The notes under the pieces are model-generated. The model was not told where the DNA came from. It saw nothing but the letters and a program-made list of their open reading frames with translations, and ran no database searches. A stretch of 64,000 bases of DNA from Neomegalonema perideroedes DSM 15528 (lineage in GTDB: Bacteria; Pseudomonadota; Alphaproteobacteria; Rhodobacterales; Rhodobacteraceae): assembly GCF_000374145.1 (NCBI RefSeq), contig NZ_KB893663.1:1-64000 (forward strand), given 5' to 3'. Position numbers and translations under genes: made by a program. Shown one piece after another: positions 16,015 through 24,615 of the stretch (within the stretch, counting starts at the first letter, position 1; each line of letters starts with the position of its first letter).

Positions 16015-16683
16015 TCACAGCGAGGCGTTGGCCTCCGGGCGGCGACGGGCGGCCTTGGAGCCCGCTTCCTTCTCTTTGGGCGTGACGTTGGTCATCGTCA
16101 ACTCGCCGCGCAGACCCAGACCCTCGATGTCGGGGCGGCCCTTGGCGGGCCAATATCCGGCCATGGCCAGCATGGCGTAGCCGTGCCAAGCGGACCAAAC
16201 CGCCGTATGGATCTCGGCGGCGTCGCCTTTCAGCTTCTTGGAGGCCACCAAAGCCGCCACCGCCTCGCGGGAGGGCCCCATGGCGCGGGCGATCTGCTCG
16301 CGCAGAGCCTCGGGCGCCTCGGCGCCGAAGCCGCCTTCTCCGCCGCCGAAAGCGAGGCGGAAATCATCGGGGCGCGACTCGGCGTATTGCTGATAGGCCA
16401 GCCCCAGAGCCGCCAGACGCTTCGTCGCGTCGGGCGTTTCGGAGGCGATGGTCTCCTGAATATCGGCCAATTCGCCGACGGCCATGGCGCGCATGTAATC
16501 GAGCAGAGCCGCCTTATTCTCGAAATAGGTGTAGAGGCTCATGGCGCTCATGCCGATCTCGGCGGCCACGGCGCGGATGGTCAGCCCCGCGGAGCCCTCG
16601 GCGTGCAGAAGCTTGCGCGCGGCGCGGCAGGCCTTCCGACGCACAAGAGCCTTCTCCTCTTCGGTCAGCGGCTTTCTCGGCAT
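16015..16683 (-). CDS. TetR/AcrR family regulator with WHG-type C-terminal domain
   Basis: A 222-residue TetR-family repressor. The N-terminal helix-turn-helix is clear (LTIRAVAAEIGMSAMSLYTY, about 34-53). The C-terminal half contains AVWSAWHGYAML, the motif that names the WHG group of ligand-binding domains. It is convergent with the cyclase/CMD/oxidoreductase operon and could sense its substrate, although only shared location supports that. The upstream 200 bases hold a small dyad CTATGaCATAG (16759-16769) that may be its own operator. The ligand is unknown. Confidence 0.87.
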   Translation of the reverse strand: MPRKPLTEEEKALVRRKACRAARKLLHAEGSAGLTIRAVAAEIGMSAMSLYTYFENKAALLDYMRAMAVGELADIQETIASETPDATKRLAALGLAYQQYAESRPDDFRLAFGGGEGGFGAEAPEALREQIARAMGPSREAVAALVASKKLKGDAAEIHTAVWSAWHGYAMLAMAGYWPAKGRPDIEGLGLRGELTMTNVTPKEKEAGSKAARRRPEANASL

Positions 16684-16758
16684 GTCAGTCCCCCAAATTC
16701 CCGGCGGCGACCTCTGGGGACGCCGCGCTCTCTTGGGGCTGAGATTGTCCGCAAGTTC

Positions 16759-16769
16759 CTATGACATAG
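16759..16769. promoter_or_regulatory. Small dyad upstream of the TetR gene
   Basis: CTATGACATAG is an 11-bp inverted repeat about 75 bases upstream of the TetR ATG, in an unusually AT-rich 120-base stretch (16745-16865). It could be the autoregulatory operator. The motif is short, so the assignment is weak. Confidence 0.3.
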
Positions 16770-16883
16770 TAAAAATCAGAATTTCCGGCCGGCCTGTTTG
16801 TCTCGAATTTTATCTATAAGGACTTTATACCCCGTTCATCTTGGTTGATATGGCTTTAATCGAGACAGTCGCGCGACGGATCT

Positions 16884-19766
16884 TCACGAGGCTTTCCGCG
16901 CCTTCCCCCGCTGCAGAAGCGGCTTGAGATAACGCCCCGTATGAGAGGCGGGAATCTTCACGATCTGCTCCGGGGTTCCGACCGCGACGATCTCGCCGCC
17001 GCCGTCTCCGCCTTCGGGGCCGAGGTCCACCACCCAGTCGGCGGTCTTCACCACGTCGAGGTTATGCTCGATGACGAGGATGGTGTTGCCCTGCTCCACC
17101 AGCTCCTGAAGCACGCCGAGCAAGGTGCGGACGTCCTCGAAATGCAGGCCCGTGGTGGGCTCGTCGAGGATGTAGAGCGTGCGGCCCGTGGCGCGGCGCG
17201 AGAGCTCCTTGGAGAGCTTCACGCGCTGGGCCTCGCCGCCGGAGAGCGTGGTGGCGGGCTGGCCGATCTTGATGTAGCCGAGGCCCACGCGCTCCAGAGT
17301 CTCCAGCTTGTCGCGGATCACCGGCACCGCCGAGAAGAATTGCGCGCCGTCCTCCACGGTCATCTCCAGCACGTCGGAGACGCTCTTGCCTTTGTACAGC
17401 ACTTCAAGGGTTTCGCGGTTATAGCGCTTCCCCTTGCAGACGTCGCATTGCACATAGACGTCGGGCAGGAAATGCATCTCGATCTTGATGACGCCGTCGC
17501 CTTGGCAAGCCTCGCAGCGCCCGCCCTTGACGTTGAAGCTGAAGCGCCCCGGCTTATAGCCCCGAGCCAGAGATTCCGGCAGACCCGCGAACCAATCGCG
17601 GATCGGGCCGAAAGCCCCGGTGTAGGTCGCCGGATTGCTGCGCGGCGTGCGGCCGATGGGAGCCTGGTCGATGTCGATGACCTTGTCGAGATGCTCCAGC
17701 CCCTCGATCTTCTCATGAGGCGCGGGCGCGGCGCGGGCGCCGTTCAGAGCGGCGGCGGCGGCCTTATGCAGGGTCTCCAGAATCAGGGTGGATTTCCCGC
17801 CGCCTGAAACCCCCGTCACCGCCACGAAGCAGCCCAAGGGAATCTCAAGATCGACGTTTTTCAGGTTGTTGCCGGAAGCCCCGATCACCTTCAGCCGCGC
17901 GCCGGAGCCCTTGCGGCGGGTCTCCGGAACCTCGATGCGCCGCGCGCCCGAGAGATATTGTCCGGTGAGCGATTGCGGCGAAGCCTCGATCTCGGCGGGC
18001 GTCCCGGCGGCGACCACCTCGCCGCCCCGCACGCCCGCGCCCGGCCCCATGTCCAGGACGTAATCGGCGCTGCGGATGGCGTCCTCGTCATGCTCGACGA
18101 CGATGACCGTATTGCCCTGATCGCGCAGATTGCGCAGCGTGATCAGCAAGCGGTCGTTGTCGCGCTGATGCAGCCCGATGGAGGGCTCGTCCAGCACGTA
18201 GAGCACGCCCGTCAAGCCAGAGCCGATCTGCGAAGCGAGGCGAATCCGCTGGCTCTCGCCGCCCGACAAGGTGCCCGAACCGCGCCCGAGCGTCAGATAA
18301 TCCAGCCCCACGTTGATGAGGAAGCCCAAGCGCTCGCGGATCTCCTTGACGATCTTCTCGGCGATCTGCGCGCGTTTGGGATCCAGTCCGGCGGCGGCCT
18401 CCTCAATCCAGCGCTGGGCCTCGCGGATGGAGCGCGCCGCCACTTGGGAGATATTCTCGCCGGCGATCTTCACCGCCAGAGCCTCCGGCTTGAGCCGCGC
18501 CCCATGGCAGACCGCGCAGGGCTTGGAGCCCTGAAAGCGCTCCAGATCCTCGCGGGACCAATTGGATTCGGTCTCTTTATACCGCCGCTCCAGATTGGGG
18601 AGCACGCCCTCGAAGGGCCGCCGGGCCTCATAGTTTTTCTTGCCGTCCTCGAAGCGAAAGAGGATCGCCTCTCCCTTGGAGCCGTTGAGGATGAACTCCT
18701 TGGCCTCCTCAGGCAGATCCTTCCATGGCGCCTGAGGATCGATCTTCAGATGCTTCGCCACGCTTTCGATGGTCTGGCGATAAAAGGACGAGGGCTCGCC
18801 CGCCCGCGACCAAGGCGCAAGGGCGCCCTCCATCAAGGAAAGCTCCGCATTCGGAACCACCAGACGCGGATCGAAGAACAGCTCCACGCCCAAGCCGTCG
18901 CAGGCCGGACAGGCGCCCATGGGCGCGTTGAAGGAGAACAACCGCGGCTCGATCTCGGGGATGCTGAAGCCCGAGACCGGACAGGCGAATTTCTCGGAGA
19001 AGACGATCTTCTCGGGCTCGCCCTCGCCCTCCGCCGGGACGGTCTCCAGAATCGCCAGACCATCGGCGAGGCGGAGGGCCGTCTCGAAGCTCTCGGCGAG
19101 GCGGCGCTCCAGATCAGGCCGGATCACGAGGCGATCCACCAGAATCTCAATGTCATGGCGGAATTTCTTATCGAGGGCGGGCGCCTCTTCGATGTCGTAG
19201 ATGGCCCCGTCGACGCGCAGGCGCTGAAAGCCCTGTTTGCGCCATTCGGCGATCTCTTTGCGATATTCGCCCTTGCGCTCGCGGACCACCGGAGCCAGCA
19301 GATAAACCCGCGTCCCCTCCGGCAGAGATAAAGCGCGGTCGACCATCTGGCTCACCTGCTGGGCCTCGATGGGGAGGCCCGTCGCGGGGGAATAGGGAAT
19401 TCCCGCCCGCGCGAAGAGCAGACGCAGATAATCGTAAATCTCGGTGACGGTGCCCACCGTCGAGCGCGGATTGCGGCTGGTGGTCTTCTGCTCGATGGAG
19501 ATGGCCGGAGACAGCCCGTCGATGTGGTCCACATCGGGCTTGGACATCATTTCGAGGAATTGCCGGGCGTAGGCCGAAAGCGATTCGACGTAGCGGCGCT
19601 GCCCTTCGGCGTAAATCGTGTCGAAGGCGAGCGAGGATTTCCCCGAACCCGACAACCCCGTCAACACGACGAGTTGATCCCTCGGCAAGTCCACGTCCAC
19701 GTTTTTCAGATTATGTTCCCGGGCGCCTCTGACGGAGATGGTCTTGCGTTCGGAGATGACGGACAT
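16884..19766 (-). CDS. uvrA: Excinuclease ABC subunit A
   Basis: A 960-residue UvrA, the damage-recognition ATPase of nucleotide excision repair. It has two ABC modules: Walker [15 protein letters not shown] near the N-terminus and [10 protein letters not shown] in the second half, each with an LSGGE-type signature ([28 protein letters not shown]). Zinc modules are visible as CPVSGF...CPACDGLG and CEACQGDG...CDVCKGKRY. The second Walker A has Gly where Ser is usual, which is a tolerated change. Full family length. A LexA-box-like site lies 47 bases upstream of the start, consistent with SOS control. Confidence 0.97.
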   Translation of the reverse strand: MSVISERKTISVRGAREHNLKNVDVDLPRDQLVVLTGLSGSGKSSLAFDTIYAEGQRRYVESLSAYARQFLEMMSKPDVDHIDGLSPAISIEQKTTSRNPRSTVGTVTEIYDYLRLLFARAGIPYSPATGLPIEAQQVSQMVDRALSLPEGTRVYLLAPVVRERKGEYRKEIAEWRKQGFQRLRVDGAIYDIEEAPALDKKFRHDIEILVDRLVIRPDLERRLAESFETALRLADGLAILETVPAEGEGEPEKIVFSEKFACPVSGFSIPEIEPRLFSFNAPMGACPACDGLGVELFFDPRLVVPNAELSLMEGALAPWSRAGEPSSFYRQTIESVAKHLKIDPQAPWKDLPEEAKEFILNGSKGEAILFRFEDGKKNYEARRPFEGVLPNLERRYKETESNWSREDLERFQGSKPCAVCHGARLKPEALAVKIAGENISQVAARSIREAQRWIEEAAAGLDPKRAQIAEKIVKEIRERLGFLINVGLDYLTLGRGSGTLSGGESQRIRLASQIGSGLTGVLYVLDEPSIGLHQRDNDRLLITLRNLRDQGNTVIVVEHDEDAIRSADYVLDMGPGAGVRGGEVVAAGTPAEIEASPQSLTGQYLSGARRIEVPETRRKGSGARLKVIGASGNNLKNVDLEIPLGCFVAVTGVSGGGKSTLILETLHKAAAAALNGARAAPAPHEKIEGLEHLDKVIDIDQAPIGRTPRSNPATYTGAFGPIRDWFAGLPESLARGYKPGRFSFNVKGGRCEACQGDGVIKIEMHFLPDVYVQCDVCKGKRYNRETLEVLYKGKSVSDVLEMTVEDGAQFFSAVPVIRDKLETLERVGLGYIKIGQPATTLSGGEAQRVKLSKELSRRATGRTLYILDEPTTGLHFEDVRTLLGVLQELVEQGNTILVIEHNLDVVKTADWVVDLGPEGGDGGGEIVAVGTPEQIVKIPASHTGRYLKPLLQRGKARKAS

Positions 19767-19812
19767 CTGGGCGCCCCCTGATTCGGATGAGGCGGAAGGA
19801 TTAACCTATCAA

Positions 19813-19827
19813 GAACGAAAAGAGAAG
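19813..19827. promoter_or_regulatory. LexA-box-like site upstream of uvrA
   Basis: GAAC-GAAAAGA-GAAG matches the alphaproteobacterial SOS box GAACN7GAAC (or GTTCN7GTTC) with a single mismatch in the second half-site. It lies 47 bases before the uvrA ATG, where a LexA repressor would block the promoter. It also faces the divergent gene at 19909. Confidence 0.55.
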
Positions 19828-19908
19828 ACGTAGACTCCTCCTCGCCTGATCCTTCTCCCGATGGCGGAAGGCCGCGCTTTCGCCCTAACTTCGCCATAAG
19901 GAGAGTTC

Positions 19909-20901
19909 ATGCATATCTTGCACGAAAAACGTGAAAACCGCGCGCCCGCGGAGGCCCCGATGACCGCCCGACCCTCGTTCGCCGCCCCCACCCGGCGCCG
20001 CTTGCTGGCTTTGCTCGCCGCCTCCGGCGCGGCGGCGCCCGCCTGGGGCGCTTCGGCTCAGCAGCAGCCTCCGCCCTGCATCGCCGAGCAGCGCATGGGG
20101 CCGTGGATCCTCACCACCAACGGCCGGATCTGGGGTCTGGAGGCGCCCGCCGGGCTGGATCTGGGCGCGGGGCTGAGGGCGGCCTCCGGCGCGCCGGGCG
20201 CGGCGCGAATCGCTTTCCGGGGCGGGCCGGAGGGCGTCAACGGGCTGATCGCCCGCTTCCCCGACATCGCCGGAGCGCCGGGACTCAGCATGGAGGGCAT
20301 GCGCGCCGAAATCCGCGTGGACGGCCTTGAAGCCCCGACCGGTCCCGGCTCTGCGCCCGCGCGCTTTCGTCCGCCCTTCTGGGACTACGCCTTCGACGGC
20401 GCTCTGGCGCAAAATCTGCTCGGCGGCGGGGCGCGGCGGATCGAGGCCCGGCTGACGCGCAGCATCGGGGGGCGTCTGGAGATTCTGGCCAGCGCCGTCG
20501 CCGAGCTGGAGGGAATCGGGCTGGCTCTGGTGCAGGTGCGCGAACTCGCCGCCGGAGAGCGCCAGCGCATGGAGGCCGGGCAATGCCGCGGCTGCTTCCT
20601 CACCACGGCCTGCGTGCGGGCGGTCGGGCTGGCTGACGATTGCTGGGAGCTGCGCCAGCTGCGCCGCTTCCGAGACGATTGGCTCGCCCGACGCCCCGAA
20701 GGCCCCGCCGAAATCGCGCTGTATTACCGCGAGGCGCCCGCCGTGGCGGCGGATCTGAGCCGCGCAGAGGCTCTGAAGCTTTATCGGCGGGTGATTCTGC
20801 CTTGCGCCCTGCTGATTCGGGCGGGCTTCATGGAAGCCGCGCATCGCCGCTATCGGGCGATGATGCGCGGCTTCGGCGTCGCGATCACAGACCCGTGCTG
20901 A
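19909..20901 (+). CDS. Exported protein with C-terminal CFI-box-like domain
   Basis: A protein of up to 330 residues with an export signal containing consecutive arginines before a hydrophobic stretch (TRRRLLALLAASGAAAPAWG). There are two possible starts: ATG 19909 after AAGGAGAG, or ATG 19960 after GGAGG; the second puts the signal nearer the N-terminus. The middle is a beta-rich region of no known family. The C-terminal part has CFLTTACVRAVGLADDCWEL followed by RQLRRFRDDWL, the pattern of the CFI-box domain found at the C-termini of many alphaproteobacterial proteins of unknown role. It is divergent from uvrA and overlaps the lipoprotein gene at its 3' end by 17 bases. Confidence 0.7.
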   Translation: MHILHEKRENRAPAEAPMTARPSFAAPTRRRLLALLAASGAAAPAWGASAQQQPPPCIAEQRMGPWILTTNGRIWGLEAPAGLDLGAGLRAASGAPGAARIAFRGGPEGVNGLIARFPDIAGAPGLSMEGMRAEIRVDGLEAPTGPGSAPARFRPPFWDYAFDGALAQNLLGGGARRIEARLTRSIGGRLEILASAVAELEGIGLALVQVRELAAGERQRMEAGQCRGCFLTTACVRAVGLADDCWELRQLRRFRDDWLARRPEGPAEIALYYREAPAVAADLSRAEALKLYRRVILPCALLIRAGFMEAAHRRYRAMMRGFGVAITDPC

Positions 20902-21310
20902 CCACCGTCACCCGCGTCACGCCGCCCTGAGCCAGAGCGGCGGGCGCGTCGGTGCCGTAGAGCGGCAGGCCCGCGGGCCCCTTCACCACCGCGCCCAAAG
21001 CCAGCTGACGGCTTCCGTCGAGGAGCTCGCCGGGGGCGTCGACGCGCGCCGTGATCGGGAAGGCCCCGGCGGGGACTTCCTGCTGATGCAGCGCGATGGC
21101 CGGATTGGCCGCGTCGAAAAGGCTGATCGTCAGCACGGCGCCCGGCGGAACGGTCCCCGCGCCCTCGACCGCCACGTCCAGCGCTACGGCGGGCAGCAGC
21201 GAGACGGGCGCGGCCGTCTGGGCGCCGCGGTCGGCGCCGAGGTTGAAAGAGGCGCAGCCCGTCAAAATCAGGCCGAGCGCCGCGGCCGGCGCAAGAGAAC
21301 GAAGCGACAT
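20885..21310 (-). CDS. YbaY-family lipoprotein
   Basis: A 141-residue lipoprotein. The signal peptide ends in the lipobox LTGC (Cys about residue 19), so it is anchored to a membrane as a lipoprotein. The mature part (PAVALDVAVEGAGTVPPGAV, then FPITARVDAP) matches the YbaY family, a small beta-sandwich of unknown biochemical role that resembles the domains fused to some META/HslJ proteins. ATG 21310 is used because it directly begins the signal peptide and has GGGAG upstream; the open frame continues to 21685 through repeats and tRNA-Cys, which is not coding. Confidence 0.75.
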   Translation of the reverse strand: MSLRSLAPAAALGLILTGCASFNLGADRGAQTAAPVSLLPAVALDVAVEGAGTVPPGAVLTISLFDAANPAIALHQQEVPAGAFPITARVDAPGELLDGSRQLALGAVVKGPAGLPLYGTDAPAALAQGGVTRVTVVSTGL

Positions 21311-21440
21311 GAAGTCTCCCGTCGTTCGGAGGAGGACGAAGGCGCCGCCCTCTGAAGGCTGCGGCGCGGCGGCTCCCGAGCGTCCGTCCGATCCGCCCGG
21401 ATCGGCCTTAAGCTCCGATGTTTCGCGCCGGGGCGCAATC

Positions 21441-21540
21441 CCCCCGAATGGGCTCACGCCCGGGCCCCCCGAATGGGCTCGCGCCCGCCCCCCCCCCGAA
21501 TGGGCCACGCCCAAGGCCCCGAATAGGCTCGCGCCCGGGG
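21441..21540. repeat. Four imperfect 25-bp tandem hairpin units
   Basis: Units based on CCCCGAATGGGCTCGCGCCCGG recur with GAAT at 21446, 21471, 21498 and 21521 (periods 25, 27 and 23). Each can fold as GGGC-TCGC-GCCC or a close variant. The array lies just downstream of the 3' end of the leftward tRNA-Cys and upstream of the YbaY-like gene, so it may help terminate or process the tRNA transcript. Confidence 0.75.
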
Positions 21541-21571
21541 CCGACTTCGTTTTGTGGAGTTTGAGGAGATT

Positions 21572-21645
21572 TGGAGGCGACGACCGGAATTGAACCGGTG
21601 TACACGGTTTTGCAGACCGTTGCGTAACCACTCCGCCACGTCGCC
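21572..21645 (-). tRNA. tRNA-Cys (GCA anticodon)
   Basis: The minus strand reads GGCGACGTGGCGGAGTGG in the acceptor and D arms, CGGTCTGCAAAACCG as the anticodon arm with anticodon GCA, GGTTCAATTCC as the T arm, and CGTCGCC closing the acceptor stem. The discriminator U and an encoded CCA end the gene at 21572. The 7-bp acceptor stem pairs fully. Total 74 nt with CCA. Confidence 0.97.
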
Positions 21646-21712
21646 CCGAGGCCCTGCCTTTACCAGAGCCGAAGCCTCGCCGCAAGCGCGACTCCGCCGG
21701 ATCGCGGAATCC

Positions 21713-22219
21713 TCACAGGGCCTTGTCGAGATTCAGCCGCAAAGCCCCGTAAGCCGCCATCGCCAGAGCCGCGCCGGAAGCGAGCGTCCTAATCTGATTC
21801 CACATCTGCCAGCGCTCGGAATAGGCGCGCCAAATCTCTCGCGCCTGCTCGACGTCCTCGGGAACCGCCGTCGCGGCGAGGGCCTCGTTCATCGGCACGT
21901 TGATCGTCATGGTCAGAATCATCCCGCCGAAGAGATAGGCCGCCGCGCCCGCGCCGAACCAAAAGCCCGCCGGGCCGAAGCCCTTCAGCCAGAGGACCAG
22001 CGCCGTCAGAGCCAGAATCACGGGCGTCAGAAAAAAAGCGGGAAAGAAAACCACGTTCCGCACCGAGGCGTTCATGGCCTGCATGGCCTGAATCGCCACA
22101 CGCGGATCCGCCTGATCGAGACCCCACATGGTCGAGCAGACCCAGGCGTAGAAGAATCCGAAGATCGCGCCGCAAAACAGAATGGACAGCGTGGAAAGCC
22201 CCGCGACGAAGCCTGACAT
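21713..22219 (-). CDS. DUF1772-type integral membrane protein
   Basis: A 168-residue membrane protein with four hydrophobic helices (about 5-30, 55-80, 88-108 and 145-162). The length and the conserved TMTINVPMNEAL segment between helices 3 and 4 fit DUF1772, a family that includes anthrone-oxygenase-like proteins. It is divergent from the TetR gene at 22416, with two palindromic operators between them, so it is very probably that regulator's target. No catalytic assignment is possible. Confidence 0.75.
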   Translation of the reverse strand: MSGFVAGLSTLSILFCGAIFGFFYAWVCSTMWGLDQADPRVAIQAMQAMNASVRNVVFFPAFFLTPVILALTALVLWLKGFGPAGFWFGAGAAAYLFGGMILTMTINVPMNEALAATAVPEDVEQAREIWRAYSERWQMWNQIRTLASGAALAMAAYGALRLNLDKAL

Positions 22220-22236
22220 GGCGAATCTCCCAAAAC

Positions 22237-22280
22237 CGTATCTTCATATACGTCTTTACAGAGGCGTATCTGAAGATACG
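22237..22280. promoter_or_regulatory. Paired 16-bp palindromic operators between DUF1772 and TetR genes
   Basis: CGTATCTTCATATACG (22237-22252) and CGTATCTGAAGATACG (22265-22280) are each palindromic, and the second, read on the other strand, differs from the first by one base. Centre-to-centre distance is 28 bp. They lie 18 bases before the DUF1772 start codon. The arrangement is that of a TetR-family operator pair. Confidence 0.8.
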
Positions 22281-22300
22281 GTGACGGGCAAGACCTTCTG

Positions 22301-22402
22301 AGGGCGTTTTCCGACCCAGCTGGATCGTGCAAGCGCTCTCAGTTTTTGTTTGGCCGCATTTTCACGACGCGAAGCCCTTTCAGCTTCGCTGGAAGATGCT
22401 CG
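22301..22402 (-). repeat. Dispersed two-hairpin repeat, copy 2
   Basis: Read on the minus strand it begins CGAGCATCTTCCAGCGAAGC and ends TCGGAAAACGCCCT, with AACTGAGAGCGCTTG in the middle. It is a diverged copy whose terminal TAG is lost. It sits between the operator pair and the TetR ribosome site, so here the element lies in a 5' leader, not at a gene end. Confidence 0.8.
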
Positions 22403-22415
22403 AAGGAGCCGCGAC

Positions 22416-23048
22416 ATGCGTCAGGACGCCAAAGCCGAACGTCAGGCCGAAATCGAGGAGACCGCCTTCCGGCTGCTGTTGGAGAAAGGCTACGGCCCCA
22501 CCTCGATGCTGGCGGTGGCCAAAGCGGCCAAGGCCTCCAATGAAACGCTCTATCGCTGGTACGGCGATAAGACGGGGCTGTTCCGGGCCATGGTCGAGCG
22601 CAACGCCGCCGCGACCCGCAAGGCTCTGGAGACGGCCTTGCGCGAGGAGGCCGATCCTCTGGCGGCTTTGGAGTCCGCCGCGCCGATTCTGCTCGGGATG
22701 CTGCTGGGAGAGCGCTCGGTGGCGCTGAACCGGGCCGCCGCCGCCGATCCGGGCGGCGAACTCGGCGCGGCCCTCGCCGCCGGAGGACGCGGCGCGATCA
22801 AGCCGCTCATCGAGGCGGCTCTGGAGCGGGCCATGGCGGAGGGGCGGCTGGCGGCCTCCTCGCCTGCGGAGGCCGCGGATTGGTTCTTCGGCTTGCTGAT
22901 CGGAGATCGCCAGATCCGACGGGCGATCCGGGTCGCGCCGCTCCCCGCCCCGGAAGAGGTTTCGGCTCAGGCGGCGGCGGCCATGACGGCTTTTCGCAGG
23001 CTCTGCGCGCCTCAGGCCTCGGCGCGCGCCGCGCAATCCCGACCCTGA
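22416..23048 (+). CDS. TetR/AcrR family regulator
   Basis: A 210-residue TetR-family repressor. The helix-turn-helix is at about 28-50 (TSMLAVAKAAKASNETLYRW, then YGDKTGLF). The C-terminal ligand domain is Ala-rich, with WFFGLLIGDRQIRRAI matching the AefR-like/TetR_C group. ATG 22416 follows AAGGAG; an in-frame upstream start lies inside the repeat at 22301-22402. It is divergent from the DUF1772 gene and the paired operators, which it most likely binds. The inducer is unknown. Confidence 0.87.
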   Translation: MRQDAKAERQAEIEETAFRLLLEKGYGPTSMLAVAKAAKASNETLYRWYGDKTGLFRAMVERNAAATRKALETALREEADPLAALESAAPILLGMLLGERSVALNRAAAADPGGELGAALAAGGRGAIKPLIEAALERAMAEGRLAASSPAEAADWFFGLLIGDRQIRRAIRVAPLPAPEEVSAQAAAAMTAFRRLCAPQASARAAQSRP

Positions 23049-23094
23049 CGGGGCGAGACGAGGATTTCAGAACGGATTTTGCGCGCGGCGCCGC

Positions 23095-23763
23095 TCAGCG
23101 GCATTGATCGCGCACGACCGCGCACATGGTTTCGAATTTCCGCACGTAATCTTGCTGAAGTTCGCTCAGGATCTGGCCGCGCTTCGCTTCATTGGCCTGC
23201 CAGTCTTCCTCAGTCTTGGCTAGATCCCGTTTCAGCGCCTGAAGGCCAGCGCTCATCTCCTGAGGAGTCGTCGCATCATAGATGGGCTGAACCGCGCTCA
23301 AAGCAACGCTCCCCAAGCATGTGAGGATGCGCAGTTTCTTTCCTGAGGACAGAGTCTTTCTGCACCCAGCGAGCATCAACCCGACCTCTCCAAGGCTCAC
23401 GAGATCGTCTTTTTTCCGCTCGAACTCTTGCGCGCTCATCCCGGCCTCCACTTCCGAACGCATCTGATCGATCAGAACGGTGAGTTGGGCCCGTCTCGCC
23501 TTCCAGTCGTTCCAGTCGGAGAAAGTCTTATTGGATATGGAGGCCAATCGGTCGACATAGAGCGCAGCGCGCTCCCGCTCGACGTCGCCGCAGCTGCGGC
23601 CGAGAAGCGGGCTGGCCGGACCGACTCCGGGGCCGATCTGGATCAGGCGATCGGATTTGACGTTGGTGAAGGACTGCATGCACGTCGGCTGCGCTTGCGC
23701 GACGGCGGACGCCAAAGCGACGGCGAAGAGCGCCGTCATGAGAATTCGGATCATCCTACTCAT
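23095..23763 (-). CDS. Exported protein of unknown function
   Basis: A 222-residue protein with a Sec signal peptide (MIRILMTALFAVALASAVAQAQ) and an estimated mature size of about 200 residues. The mature part has six Cys, of which several could form disulfides, and a long C-terminal helical stretch rich in Lys/Glu/Gln (LQALKRDLAKTEEDWQANEA) that may form a coiled coil. Codon use is visibly less GC-biased than in its neighbours. Together with its position between two copies of the dispersed repeat, that hints at horizontal acquisition. I do not recognise the family. The start is uncertain among three Met codons. Confidence 0.6.
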   Translation of the reverse strand: MSRMIRILMTALFAVALASAVAQAQPTCMQSFTNVKSDRLIQIGPGVGPASPLLGRSCGDVERERAALYVDRLASISNKTFSDWNDWKARRAQLTVLIDQMRSEVEAGMSAQEFERKKDDLVSLGEVGLMLAGCRKTLSSGKKLRILTCLGSVALSAVQPIYDATTPQEMSAGLQALKRDLAKTEEDWQANEAKRGQILSELQQDYVRKFETMCAVVRDQCR

Positions 23764-23863
23764 CCTATCTTGAGTTGAGAAGAACGCCGAAAGCCTATCA
23801 TATTTCCTCAAACGCCATATGACTTATCTTTCCCCGCGAGGCGAAGAGGGAAAGCGTCGTTCC

Positions 23864-23967
23864 CAGAGCGTTTTTCGATCCCGCTGGATCGCGCAAACGC
23901 TCTAAGCTTTTGTTCGGTCGCATTTTCACGACGCGAATCCGTTCCGGCTTCTCTGGAGAATGCTCTA
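23864..23967 (-). repeat. Dispersed two-hairpin repeat, copy 3
   Basis: Read on the minus strand it begins TAGAGCATTCTCCAGAGAAG and ends GATCGAAAAACGCTCTG, with AGCTTAGAGCGTTTG in the middle. Its first three bases are the TAG stop codon of the minus-strand gene 23965-24408. It has the same orientation as copy 2; the two bracket the TetR gene and the unknown exported protein. Confidence 0.85.
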
Positions 23968-24408
23968 GAGATAGGCCTGAGTCACCACGTCGAGCAATTC
24001 GACGTCCTTCTCCGCCATCCCGGCCAGCACCCGCGCCCCCGAAGCCAGATGCAGCTCCACGGCGTTGCGGTGGAAGACCTTCACGAGAATCAGATCCGCC
24101 GGGAGATCCAGACGCGCCGAACCTTCGTCGGCGAACAGCCGCAGCCCTTGGCCGCTGACCTCGACGCGCCCTTTCAGGGCGCCTTCAAGCTCAGAGGGCT
24201 CAGGATAAAGCGGCGCGACGCCGCGTCGGCGCAAAGTGCGGTGCCGCGGACCCGGACCCGGACCGCCCTGCGGCGCGCCCTGAGGATTCCAGATCCAGCG
24301 CGCAGGCATGGCGCAGAGCACCTCCTCGCTCAGGGGCGCCCAGGTCCAGACGGGCGCATGCTCGCGCGTCAGGGGCGCGGCGCGCTCTCTTGGGGAGGCC
24401 TGGAGCAT
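23965..24408 (-). CDS. Protein of unknown function (147 aa)
   Basis: A 147-residue protein without signal peptide or membrane segment. It has a Pro/Gly-rich middle (PQGAPQGGPGPGPRHRTLRR) and an ordered C-terminal half with alternating hydrophobic residues (RVEVSGQGLRLF, LILVKVFHRNAVELHLASG) suggesting a small beta domain. GGAGAAGG lies upstream of the ATG. The final codons QAYL are followed directly by the TAG of repeat copy 3. I do not recognise the family. Confidence 0.55.
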   Translation of the reverse strand: MLQASPRERAAPLTREHAPVWTWAPLSEEVLCAMPARWIWNPQGAPQGGPGPGPRHRTLRRRGVAPLYPEPSELEGALKGRVEVSGQGLRLFADEGSARLDLPADLILVKVFHRNAVELHLASGARVLAGMAEKDVELLDVVTQAYL

Positions 24409-24615
24409 CGGTCCCTTCTCCTCTCCTGAGCGTCGATCCGATCCGATGGGATCGCCTGAGCGCTCCGCTGCTTCGCTTGGGCTGCGGCGCGAGGCCGCCC
24501 GCCCGCCTGAGCCGCGAACGAGATTGTGAAGACTCCGCCTTAAGGAGAGGCGAAAAAACGCGGTTAAGCGGCGTTCGTCATCATCGCCGCCGGGTGAAGA
24601 GGAGAAGACCGCGAC

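Noticed and set aside
21441-21540. Tandem units considered as a CRISPR array
   Set aside because: Spacers of a few bases, variable period and no cas genes.
21311-21685. N-terminal extension of the YbaY-like lipoprotein gene
   Set aside because: The open frame runs through the tandem repeat and tRNA-Cys; the lipoprotein signal begins at ATG 21310.
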